Source of the DNA: Halicephalobus mephisto
Lineage: Eukaryota > Nematoda > Chromadorea > Rhabditida > Panagrolaimidae
Length of the DNA: 64,000 bases
Assembly (NCBI GenBank): GCA_009193035.1
Contig: SWDT01000067.1
Coordinates: forward strand, 290,388-354,387
Reading direction: 5' to 3'
The position numbers and the translations under genes were made by a program. Below, piece by piece: positions 37,916 to 50,800 of the stretch (position 1 is its first letter; every line of letters begins with the position of its first letter). Below the pieces are notes generated by a model. That model was not told where the DNA came from and ran no database searches. It saw nothing but the letters and a program-made list of their open reading frames with translations.

Positions 37916-40602
37916 CGTAGAGCCGTTGTGGAGTCCGACATCAGGGTTGATTCGAGTTCTTGTTTTGTGGCTTCTTCCTTACCCTAATTGGTTCATTTCG
38001 ACTAAGAAAACCTCGAATCTCCGAGCAGGAACCGGATCTAGTAACTTCAAAGTCACTGTACTAACTACCGTACTTCCGAAGACTGAAGCAGAATAATCTG
38101 GAACCCAATTTCTGGAAACCGAAATTAATTCAACCATGGGGACAACTGGATAGTGACTGGAATTTTAATTATTTTCTCCAGAACAAGTCATTAAATTTTT
38201 TATTTTTCCGCAAGTTCTTAAAAAATTTAATTTTTTATTCCAAAGATATACATTTTTCCACTCGAGACCAATTTCATCAATTTTTGATTTTTCCGATTTC
38301 AAATGAAATTAAATTTTTTAAAAATATATTTAAAATTGCATTAATTTTAATAAAAAAAATTTTAAAAATATTTCGAACGAAAAATATTTTTTTTAAGCAA
38401 AAAAAGTTTAAAAAAGGTCTCAAAGAGAAAAAATATTTTTTAGGGACAGAACGCCAATTTTGAATTTTTCCGAGTTTTATATTTTCCATTCGAGACCAAT
38501 TTTATTAATTTTGTACTTTAAAAATAATTTTTTTAATACAAAATAAAACTTTTAAAAAAATCCCAAAAGGAAAATCTGCCATTTCCCTTAATATAATTAG
38601 ATTTTGACATTTCTTTTTTATTTATTATTATATTATTATAAATTATGAAAGTGAAAAATATGCATTTCCAGATTCCAAGAAATGTCTCAGAACCAACTTT
38701 TTGAAATTTCCTGTTAAGACCAAATTTTTTAGAATTTTCCATTTGAGATCAAATTTTTTAGAATTTTCCATTCAAGATCAATTTTTTGGATTTTTCCACT
38801 TAAGACCAAATTTTTAGAATTTTCCACTTGAGATCAAATTTTTTTGAATTTTCCATTCAAGATCAATTTTTTTAGAATTTTTCCACTTAAGACCAAATTT
38901 TTTGAATTTTCCATTCAAGATCATTTTTTTTGAATTTTTCCACTTAAGACCAAATTTTTTGAATTTTTCATTTAAAACCGAATTTCTAAACATTTCTGTT
39001 TGAAGCCAAATTTTTGGAACTTAATCTTTATGTGGCTTTTCACGGTCCCAAAAGCACCTAGTGGATTCTGACATCATTATTATAAAAAAGATTTATTGAA
39101 TACTCCAAAAAAGCATCTAAGAATTTCCAAAATTTTTCAATTAAGACCGAAAGTAAAAATTTTCATTTTCTATATAAAATTTAAAATTCTAAAATTTCTA
39201 ATAAATTCTAAAAACAAAAATTGAAAGTATCTTTCAAAAATTTCTCACCACGAATTTTCCAAAATTTTCCAATTAAGACCAAAAGTAAAAATTACATTTT
39301 TAGATGAATTTTATAATTTCTAAATCCTCTAGAAAGCCTTGAAAACTTGTGGAATTTTATATCATGTTTTTTACTTTTATGGAAATTAAGAATTTTAATA
39401 AAACTTTTAAAATTTCTCACCACGAATTTTCCAATTAAGACCGAAAGTATAAAACTTTGCTTTTAGATGAATTTTATAATTTCCAAATCCTTTAAAAAGC
39501 CTTGAAAACTTGTGGAATTTTATATCATGTTTTTTACTTTTATGAAAATTAAGAATTTTAATAATAAAAATTTCAAAAATTTCCCACCACGAATTTTCCG
39601 AAATTTTCCAATTAAGACCAAAAGTAAAAATTTCATTTTTAGATGAATTTTATAATTTCCAAATCCTCTAGAAAGCCTTGAAAACTTGTGGAATTTTATA
39701 TCATGTTTTTTACTTTTATGGAAACCACGAAATTTTCGAAAGAAAATGCAAAAATTTAATCAAAGTTCAAACTTTCCTCTCGAGACCCTTGGATATTTGT
39801 TGACTCAAGGACACTCATCCGAAGAGTCTAATTTCAGATTGGCATTTCTTGGGGTTGTCATTTTGACGCTTCGAAGCTTCCAAAAATAATATTTCGTGCT
39901 GAGGCCGGAACTCCTTATGGAATGCCATAGGGCTTGGTTGTATTGATTTTAGTTCTTGTCTTTTAAGCCTATCTTCTTCTTTCCGTTAAAATTCAGTTTT
40001 TCCATGACGAAGAACAAGCAAAAGTTAACTGGTCCCATTTTCGCTCCAGAAAGCCTAATGGACCGACTTCAGAACCTGATGAATCATTTAACATTTTTTC
40101 GATTTTTTTAGTTGAAATCTTTTTTTTTTAAAAATAGGAAATTTATCGTTATTTGTCGAAGGTCAACAAAAATCAAGACTTTACAAATACTTCGTTTTAT
40201 CAGTTTGTGGTCTGTATTTCAATTTTGGAACTTTCGTGACGAGACAAATCGAAAATATTTTGAAAAATAATGTTTAAAAATAATGTTTGAAAATTATTTA
40301 TTTTTTTTTTAAAATAATGTTTGAAAATTATTTATTTTTTTTTAAAAATAATGTTTAAAAATAATTTTTTTTTAAAATAATGTTTGAAAATTATTTATTT
40401 TTTTTGAAAAATAATGTTTAAAAATTGTTTGTTTTTAATTTCATTAAGAAATTAATTTTTTTAGAAAAAATTTAATTTAAAAAACATTAATTTTTTTAGA
40501 AAAAATTTAATTTAAAAAACATTAATTTTTTAAAGAGCTTAGAATTAGTGTTTTATTACGAAAATTCAGTTTTTTACTTTTAACGGCTGTATGAGACCTG
40601 CC
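37916..40602. repeat. Loop between the long inverted repeats: several tandem arrays, no gene seen
   Basis: 37916-38150 is a less AT-rich island (TTGATTCGAGTTCTTGTTTT) with a diverged second copy at about 39940 (TTGATTTTAGTTCTTGTCTT). 38230-38990 is an array of 28-38 bp units with TTTTCCATTCAAGATCAATT. 39120-39740 is an array of about 175 bp units with TTTTCCAATTAAGACCAAAA and CTTGAAAACTTGTGGAATTT. 40250-40540 has a 32-bp unit with AATAATGTTTGAAAATTATT. I find no transposase-like frame in the loop. Confidence 0.7.
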
Positions 40603-40950
40603 TCCCAGTGACGTTTGTTCCCCGTTTTTCTCTTTTTCGATCTTCTTTCTTTTCAAATTAATTTTTTTCTTACTTAACTAAGATATTAAGTTAATTTAGT
40701 TATTAAAAAATTAGTATAAATATGAAATAAATTTTGCGAAATAGAGGGAGCAAATGTTGTACATCTTCCCAGTGATATTTCCTCTCCATTTTCCTCCTTT
40801 TCGATCTTCACTAATTTCGAAATTCTCTTTAAATCAATTTTTTTCACTTAAATGATATATATGAAGTTAATTTAGTTATTAAAAAATTAATATGAAAATA
40901 AAATATATGAGATAAATTTTGCGAAATAAAGGGAGCAAATGTCCCTGGGA
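40603..40950. repeat. Long inverted repeat, right arm (partner 37550-37915)
   Basis: CCCAGTGACGTTTGTTCCCC, TTTTTCGATCTTCTTTCTTT, CTTAACTAAGATATTAAG and TTGCGAAATAGAGGGAGC, again as two tandem subunits; the inner subunit matches the left arm best. Confidence 0.9.
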
Positions 40951-43900
40951 GAAAACTGTCGTGTAGTCCTTTTAACTATGATTAATAATTTTTTCATGTC
41001 AAGAAATAAAACGAAGATGTTTTTAAATTCATAAAGAAATTAATTTTTTATTTTCTTATTTGTTTTAATTTAAATTATTTTAATACAACTTTTCAGAAAT
41101 ATGAAAAAAGTCGATTTAAATTAAAATTTTCGAAAAAATTAAAAATCATCTTTTTTAAGAAAATAAAAATTTTGAAAAAATATAAATTTTGAAAAAATAA
41201 AAATTTTAAAATAAAAATTTTAAAAATTAAGATTTCCAAAAATAGAGTTTTTCGAAATAAAATAAAAATCTAAAAAAAAATAAAAATTTAGAAATAAAAA
41301 TTAAGATTTTCAAAAATTAAGTTTTTCAAAATTAAATAAAAATTAAGATTTTCGAAATAAAATTAAAATTTAAAAAAAGTAAAAATTTAGATTTTCAAAA
41401 ATTAAGTTTTTCGAAATAAAATCTACGACCCGTGTCTTGGCACGAAAAACCCTGACCTCGAATCTAAACCGTGATGTTTGATAAAACGAAGCAGTCGTGT
41501 CATGGCTGTTAAAGGCCTAAGCGGAAATGAAAATAATTGCGTTTCGTGTTTGCTTTGGCCTATTTGGCTATCTCATGACTCGCGCACCTTTGAAAAGCGT
41601 TTTGACCTTTTCTTTGATGAAATACCCGTACATTGAATCAGTTTTCCCATTTTTTTTTCGCGAAAAAAGTAGCCTTAGGATGTTTATTTTTTAAAGTCCT
41701 TAGACAAAAGTACAAAAAATAAATTTTTGTATTTTTTATCATCAGCTATTTTTAGAATTTAAAAAAAAAACAAAATTTTTGCACTTTTTGATCCTGACTG
41801 GAAAATTTCGAAAATTCCTTTCAAAATATTTTTATTTTTAAACAATATCATAAAACTTAAAAAAAGACAAAATTTTTGCACTTTTTGGTCCTGACTGGAA
41901 AATGTCGAAAAATTTTTTTTAAATATTTTTATTTTTAAACAATATCATAAAACTTAAAAAAAGACAAAATTTTTGCACTTTTTGGTCCTGACTGGAAAAT
42001 TTCGAACATTTCTTTCAAAATATTTTTATTTTTAAACAATATCATAAAACTTAAAAAAAGACAAAATTTTTGCACTTTTTGGTCCTGACTGGAAAATTTC
42101 GAACATTTCTTTCAAAATATTTTTATTTTTAAACAATATAATAAAAAAAAACAAAATTTTCAAAATTTTTGGTCCTGACTGGAAAATTTCGTTTTGAGAG
42201 ATTTTTGACAATTTTAGAATTTTTTATAAAAATATAATTTCATAATTTTTTGGATTTTTTTGTTTATAAATTCGGTTTGTTTTCGAAAAATAAAAAATAC
42301 AGACACTTAAATCCCGGGAGTCAAATATTGTATTAATTAAAATTTGATCTGTTTGTGTTTGTCTTTTGCGTTAACGGATCTCGATCATGTGTTGACATGA
42401 ATCAAGAGAGGGGCTTGTTAACATTCCTCGACTCGGTCGCGCAAACAAAACTTCTAGTAGTTCCGAGACAATTCTCCGGATCGCCGAAAATTGAAAGCTT
42501 TTCCTCCAGGCGCCTCATCCAAGAGCTCTCAATCGATATCCCCGAAATCTTACAGTGGAATCTAGTGGGATTCTGGACTTCTTGAGGGTCTTCCAGAAGC
42601 TTCCGGAGGCTTCTAGAATCTGTTAGAATTTTTTAAAAATTTTAAAGTTGTTTAAAAATTTCCAAAATTTAATGGTCGAATTCTGGACTTCTTGAGGGTC
42701 TTCCAGAAGTTTCCGGAGGCTTCTAGAATCTGTTAGAATTTTTTAAAAATTTTAAAGTTGTTTAAAAATTTCCAAAATTTAATGGTCGAATTCTGGACTT
42801 CTCGAAGGTCTTCCAGAAGTTTCCAGGATCTTATAAAAATTCTTAACATTTTCAAAAATCTCATGGGGGCTTCTGAAGTCTTCTAAATTCTCATGAAAGC
42901 TTTTGGAATTTTATAGAATCTTTAAATTTATAAATTTCTAGAATTTTTCGAAAATTTCTGGAATTTTTGGAAATTTCTTATAAATTTCTAGAATTTTCCA
43001 GAAGTTTCTAATATTTTTCAGAATCTCAGAAATTTTCAGAATTATATAGAAGTTTTAGAATTTTTCAGAATTTCTAGAATTTTTAGAATTTTTTAGAATT
43101 CTTCAAGAACTTCTAAAATTTTCGAAAATCTCTTAGAAATTTCTAGAATTTTCCAGAAGCTTTTCTGAATTTCATAGAAACTTTTAAAATTAAAAAAAAT
43201 CAAAAATTTTAAACTTAGAAAATTTGCACTTGAGAAAATTTTGTAAAATTTTTAGTTTTTACTTTTTTATAATAGTGTGATAATAATTAATGTAAATTTT
43301 TCAAATAAAGTGACTGAAATTGATTGATTTGTCTGTTGGTCAGCCCGCTTCCATCAGAGCTCGGGAAGCTGCCGTTAGTCTTTCCGTTTTTTGAGGACAC
43401 TGCTTATTATTCACTTCAATCGATAATTTTTCGCTTTTTCTTTTTTAAATCACTTGAGATCAACAAAAATGCCAATCAATGTGTTCTTTGTTAAGGGATA
43501 AATGCCGACGTCTGATAACTTCAAAAATGACAGATTTTCTTCTCGAGACCTTTTTGAAGAATTTTATTTTTTTTTCAATATTAGTACAATTTTAAATAAA
43601 TTTTTAAAATAATTATTTTTCGTTATTTTTATTTAAAAATAATTGATCTCAAATGGAAAATATAAAAATTTCGAAATAATTCAAAATTGGCGTTCTGTTC
43701 CTAAAGATATTTTTCTTCTCGAGACCTTTTTGAAGAATTTTATTTTTATTTTTTTTATTTTTCAATATTGCTACGATTTTAGATAAACTCTTATTTAAAA
43801 ATAACAAAAAATAATTATTTTTAAGTAAAAAATTAATTTAATTTGTCTCAAATGGAAAATATAAAAATTTCGAAATAATCCAAAATTGGCGTTCTGTTCC

Positions 43901-44727
43901 TAAAGATATTTTTCTTTTTGAGACCTTTTTGAAGAATTTTATTTTTATTTTTTTTCAATATTAGTACAATTTTAAATAAATTTTTAAAATAATCATTTTT
44001 CGTTATTTTTATTTAAAAATAATTGATCTCAAATGGAAAATATAAAACTTATTTAAAATCCTAAAAATAAGTTTTTTTGTTTTAAAAAAGGCTAATCATG
44101 TTTGGGGAATTTTTTTACCTTTTTTGTTTTTTGGAAAAATTGGCGTCAATTTCCATTCCCAATTTGCCATTTCACCGGAAATAAAAGTGTCCAGGAATCT
44201 GGCTCTCCATTTGACTGCCAGAGAAGTACGTTTAATAGGGTCGGGAATTTCAAACATCCTACAGCAGGATTTGTGGATGTTGAAATGAGTATTTTGTCTA
44301 TTTTTGATGAATATTCTTCCAAAAGTAGAAAAAAAGTAAAATTAATTTTCATATTTCAACTTTTAAATTTTTTAAAATTATTTGTAATTATATAAAATTG
44401 ATTTTATAGCTGTTAGTATGAGTATTTAGAGTTTATTTTTGATGATATTCTTCTAGAATTAGAAAACAAAAATTAATTTTCATATATCAACTTTTAAATT
44501 TTTTTAAAATTATTTATAATTATATAAAATTGATTTTATAACTGTTGAAATGAGTATTTAGAATTTATTTTTGATGAATATTCTTCCAAAAGTAGAAAAA
44601 AAATAAAATTAATTTTCATATTTCAATTTTTTAATTTTTTAAAATTTTTAGGAATTTCTCCGATTTTTTAATTTGTTTGATTTTTAAAATTTTTTTGACT
44701 TTAATTATGATTAGGAAATGATTTCAG
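40951..44727. repeat. Gene-poor upstream region of CASK: arrays and two less AT-rich islands
   Basis: 41100-41410: A/T array. 41420-41650: less AT-rich island (GTGTTTGCTTTGGCCTATTT), no gene recognised. 41740-42200: five units of 91-96 bp with TTTTTGGTCCTGACTGGAAA. 42355-42585: one open frame of 76 codons (MFVFCVNGSRSCVDMNQERG) without splice or homology support. 42568-42830: 109-bp unit (GGACTTCTTGAGGGTCTTCC) two and a half times. 43490-44050: about 200-bp unit with CAAATGGAAAATATAAAAAT three times. 44150-44300: short open island (KHPTAGFVDVEMSILSIFDE) followed by three related tandem units to 44640. 44728 follows a TTTCAG and may start the CASK 5' UTR exon. Confidence 0.55.
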
Positions 44728-44800
44728 AAGAATTGGCGTAATTTTTGGAAGATTCGATGCGGATTGAGGTGACTTTGAAGAAGGAAAAGGAGTCTTAGCG

Positions 44801-47800
44801 ATGCCCCTTGCCTCAGGCGCCGGCTCTTCCACCTCAGCCGGCGCCGGTTGGCTTATTGATGGAAATGAATCCATCGTTCTCACTCATCACTACAACATTG
44901 ATGATCTCCTCGAAAAGTGAGTTTTATGTTTTAATTTATATTTTCAAAAAAACTTAAAATTTCGAAAATTAAATTTTTCAAAATTTCTGAAATTTTTTTG
45001 GAAGCTTTCAAAATCAGATGACAAATTTCGGAAATTCTGTGTTAGGATCACTTCAAAATTTTTTATTTTTTTTACTTCCAAATATTTTAAAAAATTCATT
45101 TTTGAAAAAATTCTATAAACAATTTTTAATTTCAAAAAATCATGATTTTGGAAATTTCGTGTCAGGACCATTTCAAAATTTTTTTATTTTTTTACTTCCA
45201 AATATTTTAAAAAGTAATTTTTGAAAAAATTCTATAAAAAATTTATTTTTAATTTCAAAAAATCTTGATTTTGGAAATTTCGTGTTAGGACCATTTCAAA
45301 ATTTTTTTATTTTTTTACTTCCAAATATTTAAATTCATTTTTGAAAAAATTCTATAAACAATTTTTAATTTCAAAAAATCATGATTTTGGAAATTTCGTG
45401 TTAGGACCATTTCGCAGTTTTTTTAATTAGAAAAGTAATGATTTGTTTCCAGAGGTCCAGTGTGCACCATCTACCGAGCTACTAATCGGATAACTTCCAA
45501 GACGTTCATCATCAAATCCATCGACATCAGGAAGTACAAAGCTAGTGGATTCTCGATAGAAGACCTCGAGAAAGAAATCGCCATCTGTGGAGCCCTGAGG
45601 CATCAGTATTTTATGCAGATAAATGACGTCATAATGGGCAAAAAAGCGGCTCATATGATATTCGAATACGTCGAAGGAAGCGATATATGTTTCGAAATCG
45701 TCAAAAGAGCAGCAGCCGGATTCGTGTATTCAGAAGCCGTCACGAGTCATTACCTGAGGCAATTGATAGAAGCCTTGGATTTCATGCATGATTTGAAAAT
45801 TGTCCACAGAGACATCAGACCTCATAATGTCCTCCTAGCTACAGTAGACAATAATGCCCCATTGAAACTCCGAGGATTCGGGGTTGCTGTCAAACTGCCT
45901 GAAAACTCAGATTTCATCGAACTTCCCAGAGTCGGAATCCCGCAATTCATGGCTCCAGAAGTCGTCGGAAAAAATCCCTTCGGGACCCCGGCGGACATGT
46001 GGAGTGCAGGAGTCTTGATGTATCTTCTCCTAAGCGGAAAATTGCCCTTCAACGGACCCCTAAATCATGTATACGAAGCCATTTCAGAAGGGAAATATTC
46101 TGTAAGTTTTTGAACGATACTTGTGTCCTGGACATCTGTATCCCTAACATTCATGTTCCAATTTTGACAACTTTAATTCAAAAATTAAAAAACTATTTAA
46201 ATACACAAAAAGGGACATAAAACGGTTCTCATGCATAGGATGCATTACATTCAACGTACCGATGCATTGAATACAATCCAATGACATCAACTTAATGTAT
46301 CGATGCGTTGAATGTAATGTACCTCATACGTCAGAGATATTACAATGTATGAGATACATTATATACAACACACTAATATTAACTTAATATGTCGATGCGT
46401 TGAATGTAATGTACCTCATACGTCAGAGTCTTTCTAATGCATCGGTATACTGAATATAATACATCAATAAGATGCTTAATGTATCAATGCATTGAATGTA
46501 ATGTACCTCATACGTCAGAGATATTACAATGTATGAGATACATTATATACAACATACAACATACAATATACAATATACTAATATCAACTTAATGTATCGA
46601 TGCATTGAATATAATATATCTTATACGTCAGAATCTTTCTAATGCATCGGTATACTGAATATAATTAATTAATATCAACTTAATATGTCAATGTATTGAA
46701 TATAAGATATCTTATACGTCAGAGTCTTTTTAATGCATCGGTATACTGAATATAATTAATTAATATTAATTTAATTTATCTAATGCATTAAAACGATTCT
46801 GATGTATCAAATACATTATATTTAATGTCCCGATATCAACTTAATCCATCAATACATTGAGTATAATTCATCTGATACATCATCTGTTTCAATGTATCCA
46901 TACATTATATGCCATGTATCGTTTTTTGTGTGTAATTTTATATTTTTATATAGAATTTTTAAAATTGTTCTAAATCTTAAATTTTTTATGAAACTTCAAA
47001 GTAAAATTTTGGATAATCTTAGAATTCAAGCTTAGTTCTCAGAATGCAAGATCCTGAAAGTTAACTACTAGTTCTGATTTCAGATTCAGAATATATGGAT
47101 TTGATTACTTTATTGAAAGTACTTTTTGCTCCATTCTAACTCCAAAATTGGAACAATTGATTTTAAATATTTTTATATAGAAAGAAGTACTTAGAATAAC
47201 GTTCCTGAATCCAAGATTCTGAAGGTTGACTATTAGTTCTGATTCAAAATTCGAAGTCTATGGATTTGATTACTTTATTGAAAGTACTTTTTGCTCAATT
47301 CTAACTCCAAAATTGGAACATAAATGCGAAAGACGCAAATGTTCGGAGCACGGTTTTTTGTCAAAACTAATTTTAAAGACATTTGGAAAATCTTTTTAAA
47401 TTTTCTAAATTGATTCATTCATTGTAGCTCCAAGGCAGTCCATGGAATTACGTTAGCGACGACGCAAAGGACTTACTGACAAGACTTCTTACTGTCGATC
47501 CTGAAAAAAGACTCACTGCAGCACAAGCCCTTAGGCATCGTTGGCTTTCTGACAAGTCTGTTCCCCGAAGACAACATCTCAGCGAAACTGTTGAAGCTAT
47601 TAGAGGATTTAATTCAAGACGAAAATTAAAGGTAATTTTTTATATACTGTAAAAACTCTAATAGAAGGACACCTCCATCAGAAGGACATTTCCATCAGAA
47701 GGATATTTCCATCTGGAGGATATTTCCATCTGGAGGATATTTCCATCTGGAGGATATTTCCATCAGAAGGATATTTCCATCAGAAAGATATTTCCATCAG

Positions 47801-50800
47801 AAAGATATTTCCATCAGAAGGACATTTCCATCTGGAGGATATTTCCATCTGGAGGACATTTCTATATGGAGGATATTTCCATCTGGAGGACACTAGTTTT
47901 AAAAAATCGAAAAATAGACGGGCAGCCCGTTTATTAGAGTTTTTACAGTAATTTAAGACTAAAAGCGATGAAAATCACGGACAACTTTTGCCTTAACCCT
48001 ATGTGTTCGAAATCATGTTTTTTATTTATTTCGAAATTGGGTAATTAAACTTTATTATAAATGCGCTGTAAAATACAAACGTAACATGAGCGGTAAATCG
48101 TTGTTAAAACTGTCAGTAATCTTTCTGGATCGGTGGCGTTATCGTCGTTCCGATCACCAGAACAAAAAATTCGAAAGTACTTTGTAGACAATTAGGTTTT
48201 ATTTTTTACTTTTTAGGTTGTTTTTTAAAGTTTAGTATGGCCTGGCAGGACTTGAACTAAGAATATAAAAATATAAGAAATTCGCAAAATAGTCTGAAAG
48301 GACCTAAATCAACCCAACAAGACCTAAGTTGGGCTGCGAGAGTACTAGAAGACTGAAAGAAGCTTTGGAAGGTTTTGGAGTAGTTCTTTAAGGTTTTAAT
48401 CTAGCCTAACAGGACCTGAATTAGGAATGCATAAATGCTAAACAATTGCAGATGGGGTTAGAAGGACCTAGACCAGCCTGGCCAGACTTAAATTAGGAGC
48501 ACTAGAAAAAGGACGATTGGTTTAGGTACTTACAGCCTGATATAGATGGTTTTAGTAAGACCTAACAGGACCTAGGTCAAAACTACATAGATGTGCAAGT
48601 ATTACCAAGTGCCTTGGAAGGACCTAAACCAGCCTAACAAGACCTTAATTATAAGTACTATAGATCTATAGAAATTTCTAGATTTCAAGTTGCTTTGGAA
48701 ATCTTCAGGTCAATTTTCTAAGATCTCAGTAGGACCTGACAGGGCCTAGGTCAAAACTACATAAATGTGCAAGTATTTCCAAGTGCCTTGGAAGGACCTA
48801 AACCAGCCTAACAAGACCTTAATTATAAGTGCTGTAAATCCATAAAACTTCCACTTACTTCTGAAGTTCTCAATAGGACCTAGCAGGACCTAAATTGAAA
48901 TCGTATAGATGTGAGGAGAATGCTTAATGATTTAGAATAGTTTAGACGCATCTGACGAAATTTAAATTAGGGACCGGAGAACGCAAAAGGAGTCCTGAAT
49001 GTTCTGGAAGAGTCGGGCCAATCTAATAATACCTAAATTAGGGAGCGCAAAAACGGAAGAAAATGGAAAATTTCTAGAAAGTTTTCCTTTCGAAATCCTC
49101 AAACCAATTTAGGATTTATACATGGCCCAATAGGATTTAAGTTAGAAGTACAGGGGTGTGGGGGAAGCACCGAACGGCCTAGAAGGGTCTGGGGGAACTT
49201 ATGGCGGAGACTAGTAGGTACGACAAGAGGACTGACTGGTCTGGAAGGACCTGGAGTAGTTGTTGAAGCTTTAACCTTAGTCTGATAGGATCTAAATCTA
49301 GGAAAATAAGTGCCATAAGACTGCTAAATGGCCTGGGAGGACCTAAATTAAAAATATAAAAAATATTGAATATTTTAGGCTGGTCTGATAGGATCTAAAT
49401 TTAGAAAAATAAATTTCATAGAATTTTCAAATGGCCTGGAAGGATCTAGATTGGTCTGAAATGACCTAAACTGATCTGAAGGGATCTAAATTGAAAGTAT
49501 TGAAAATTTCAAAAATTTTTAGGCCAGTCTGATAGGATCTAAATTTAGAAAAATAAATTTCATAGAATTTTCAAATAACCTGAAAGGACCTAGACTAGTC
49601 TAAAAAGGTCTAAATTAAGAATATAAAAAATACCAAATATTTTAAACTAGTCTAATAGGGTCCGAACTCGGGCCACATGGACGGGAGAAAATTGTCGGAT
49701 GTTTTCGAAATTGTTTTTTTCCAAAAATTTTTGCATTTTTTGAATATTTTATAAAAAATAATTTCAGAGTAAAGTAATTGCGGCAGTTAATAATCCTCGA
49801 TGGAACAAGTTTCCTGTGCAGTCTTATTTGTCGGCCGATTCCGTGCCCGGAGGGGATGCTTGTGAGTCCGATTTTGGGTCTCGAGATCCTGGGATTACTG
49901 TACCTAATGACTCATCTGGAGTTGAAAAAATTCTGTCAAGTTTGGATTTAATCTCAATCCTGCCGAATCCGCCGGACGAAAATTTGGATTTTTTCGAAAA
50001 AGAAAATTTTTTAGAAATACTTTTAGTAAGTTTTTTTTTAATTTAAAAATTTTTAAAAATTTCAAAAATTAATTTTTTTTAAATCTAAAAATTAACTTTT
50101 TTTTTAATTTCGAAAATAAAATTTTTTAAAATTTCAAAAATTAATTTTTTTTTAAATTTAAAAATTAACTTTTTTTTAAATTTTAAAAATTAATTTTTTT
50201 TAATTTCGAAAATAAAATTTTTAAAAATTTCAAAAATTAACTTTTTTTAAATTTTAAAATTAACTTTTTTTAAATTTTAAAATTAACTTTTTTTAAATTT
50301 TAAAAATTAACTTTTTTTTTAAATTTAAAAATTAACTTTTTTTTAATTTAAAAATTAACTTTTTTTAATTTCAAAAATTAACTTTTTTTTAAATTTAAAG
50401 ATATATTTTTAAAAGGTAGTGAAATCTGAATTCTGCCCGAGGCTTCCTGTCATTTGCATTTTCCCCAGTCTCATTCAGGACCCTGTTTTCCTCTCGGATC
50501 CTCGTCTAGAAAAGAAAAAGGGCAATCAATGGACCAAACATGTCCAGAAGACGCCCGTTTTTGGACATTCTCGTCGTACAAGTTGCAAATTTTAAAAAAT
50601 ATTTTTTACGCTCTAACGGCCAGGTCAAATTTTTCCAGATTTTTGAAATTTTTATTTTTTAAAATTTTCCAGATTTTAAAACTTTTTAAATTTTAAAATT
50701 TTTTTATTTTTTTTTTATTTTTAAATTTTTTATTTTTTTAACATTTCTTAGATTTTTTATTTTTTAAAATTTTTAAAATTTAAAATTTTTTTTATTTTTT

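Noticed and set aside
37550..40950. Autonomous transposon
   Set aside because: Despite long inverted repeats, no transposase, integrase or reverse-transcriptase motifs were visible in the loop.
42355..42585. A 76-codon frame upstream of CASK
   Set aside because: Composition is gene-like, but other frames are also open, there is no splice or poly(A) support and the end runs into a 109-bp repeat. Left as an unexplained island.
45822..46052. Minus-strand frame within the CASK kinase exon
   Set aside because: Antisense shadow of a conserved coding exon.
47669..47892. CRISPR-like regular repeats of 17 bp
   Set aside because: Units are contiguous without unique spacers, in a eukaryotic intron, and enclosed by TIRs. 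It is a minisatellite in a MITE.
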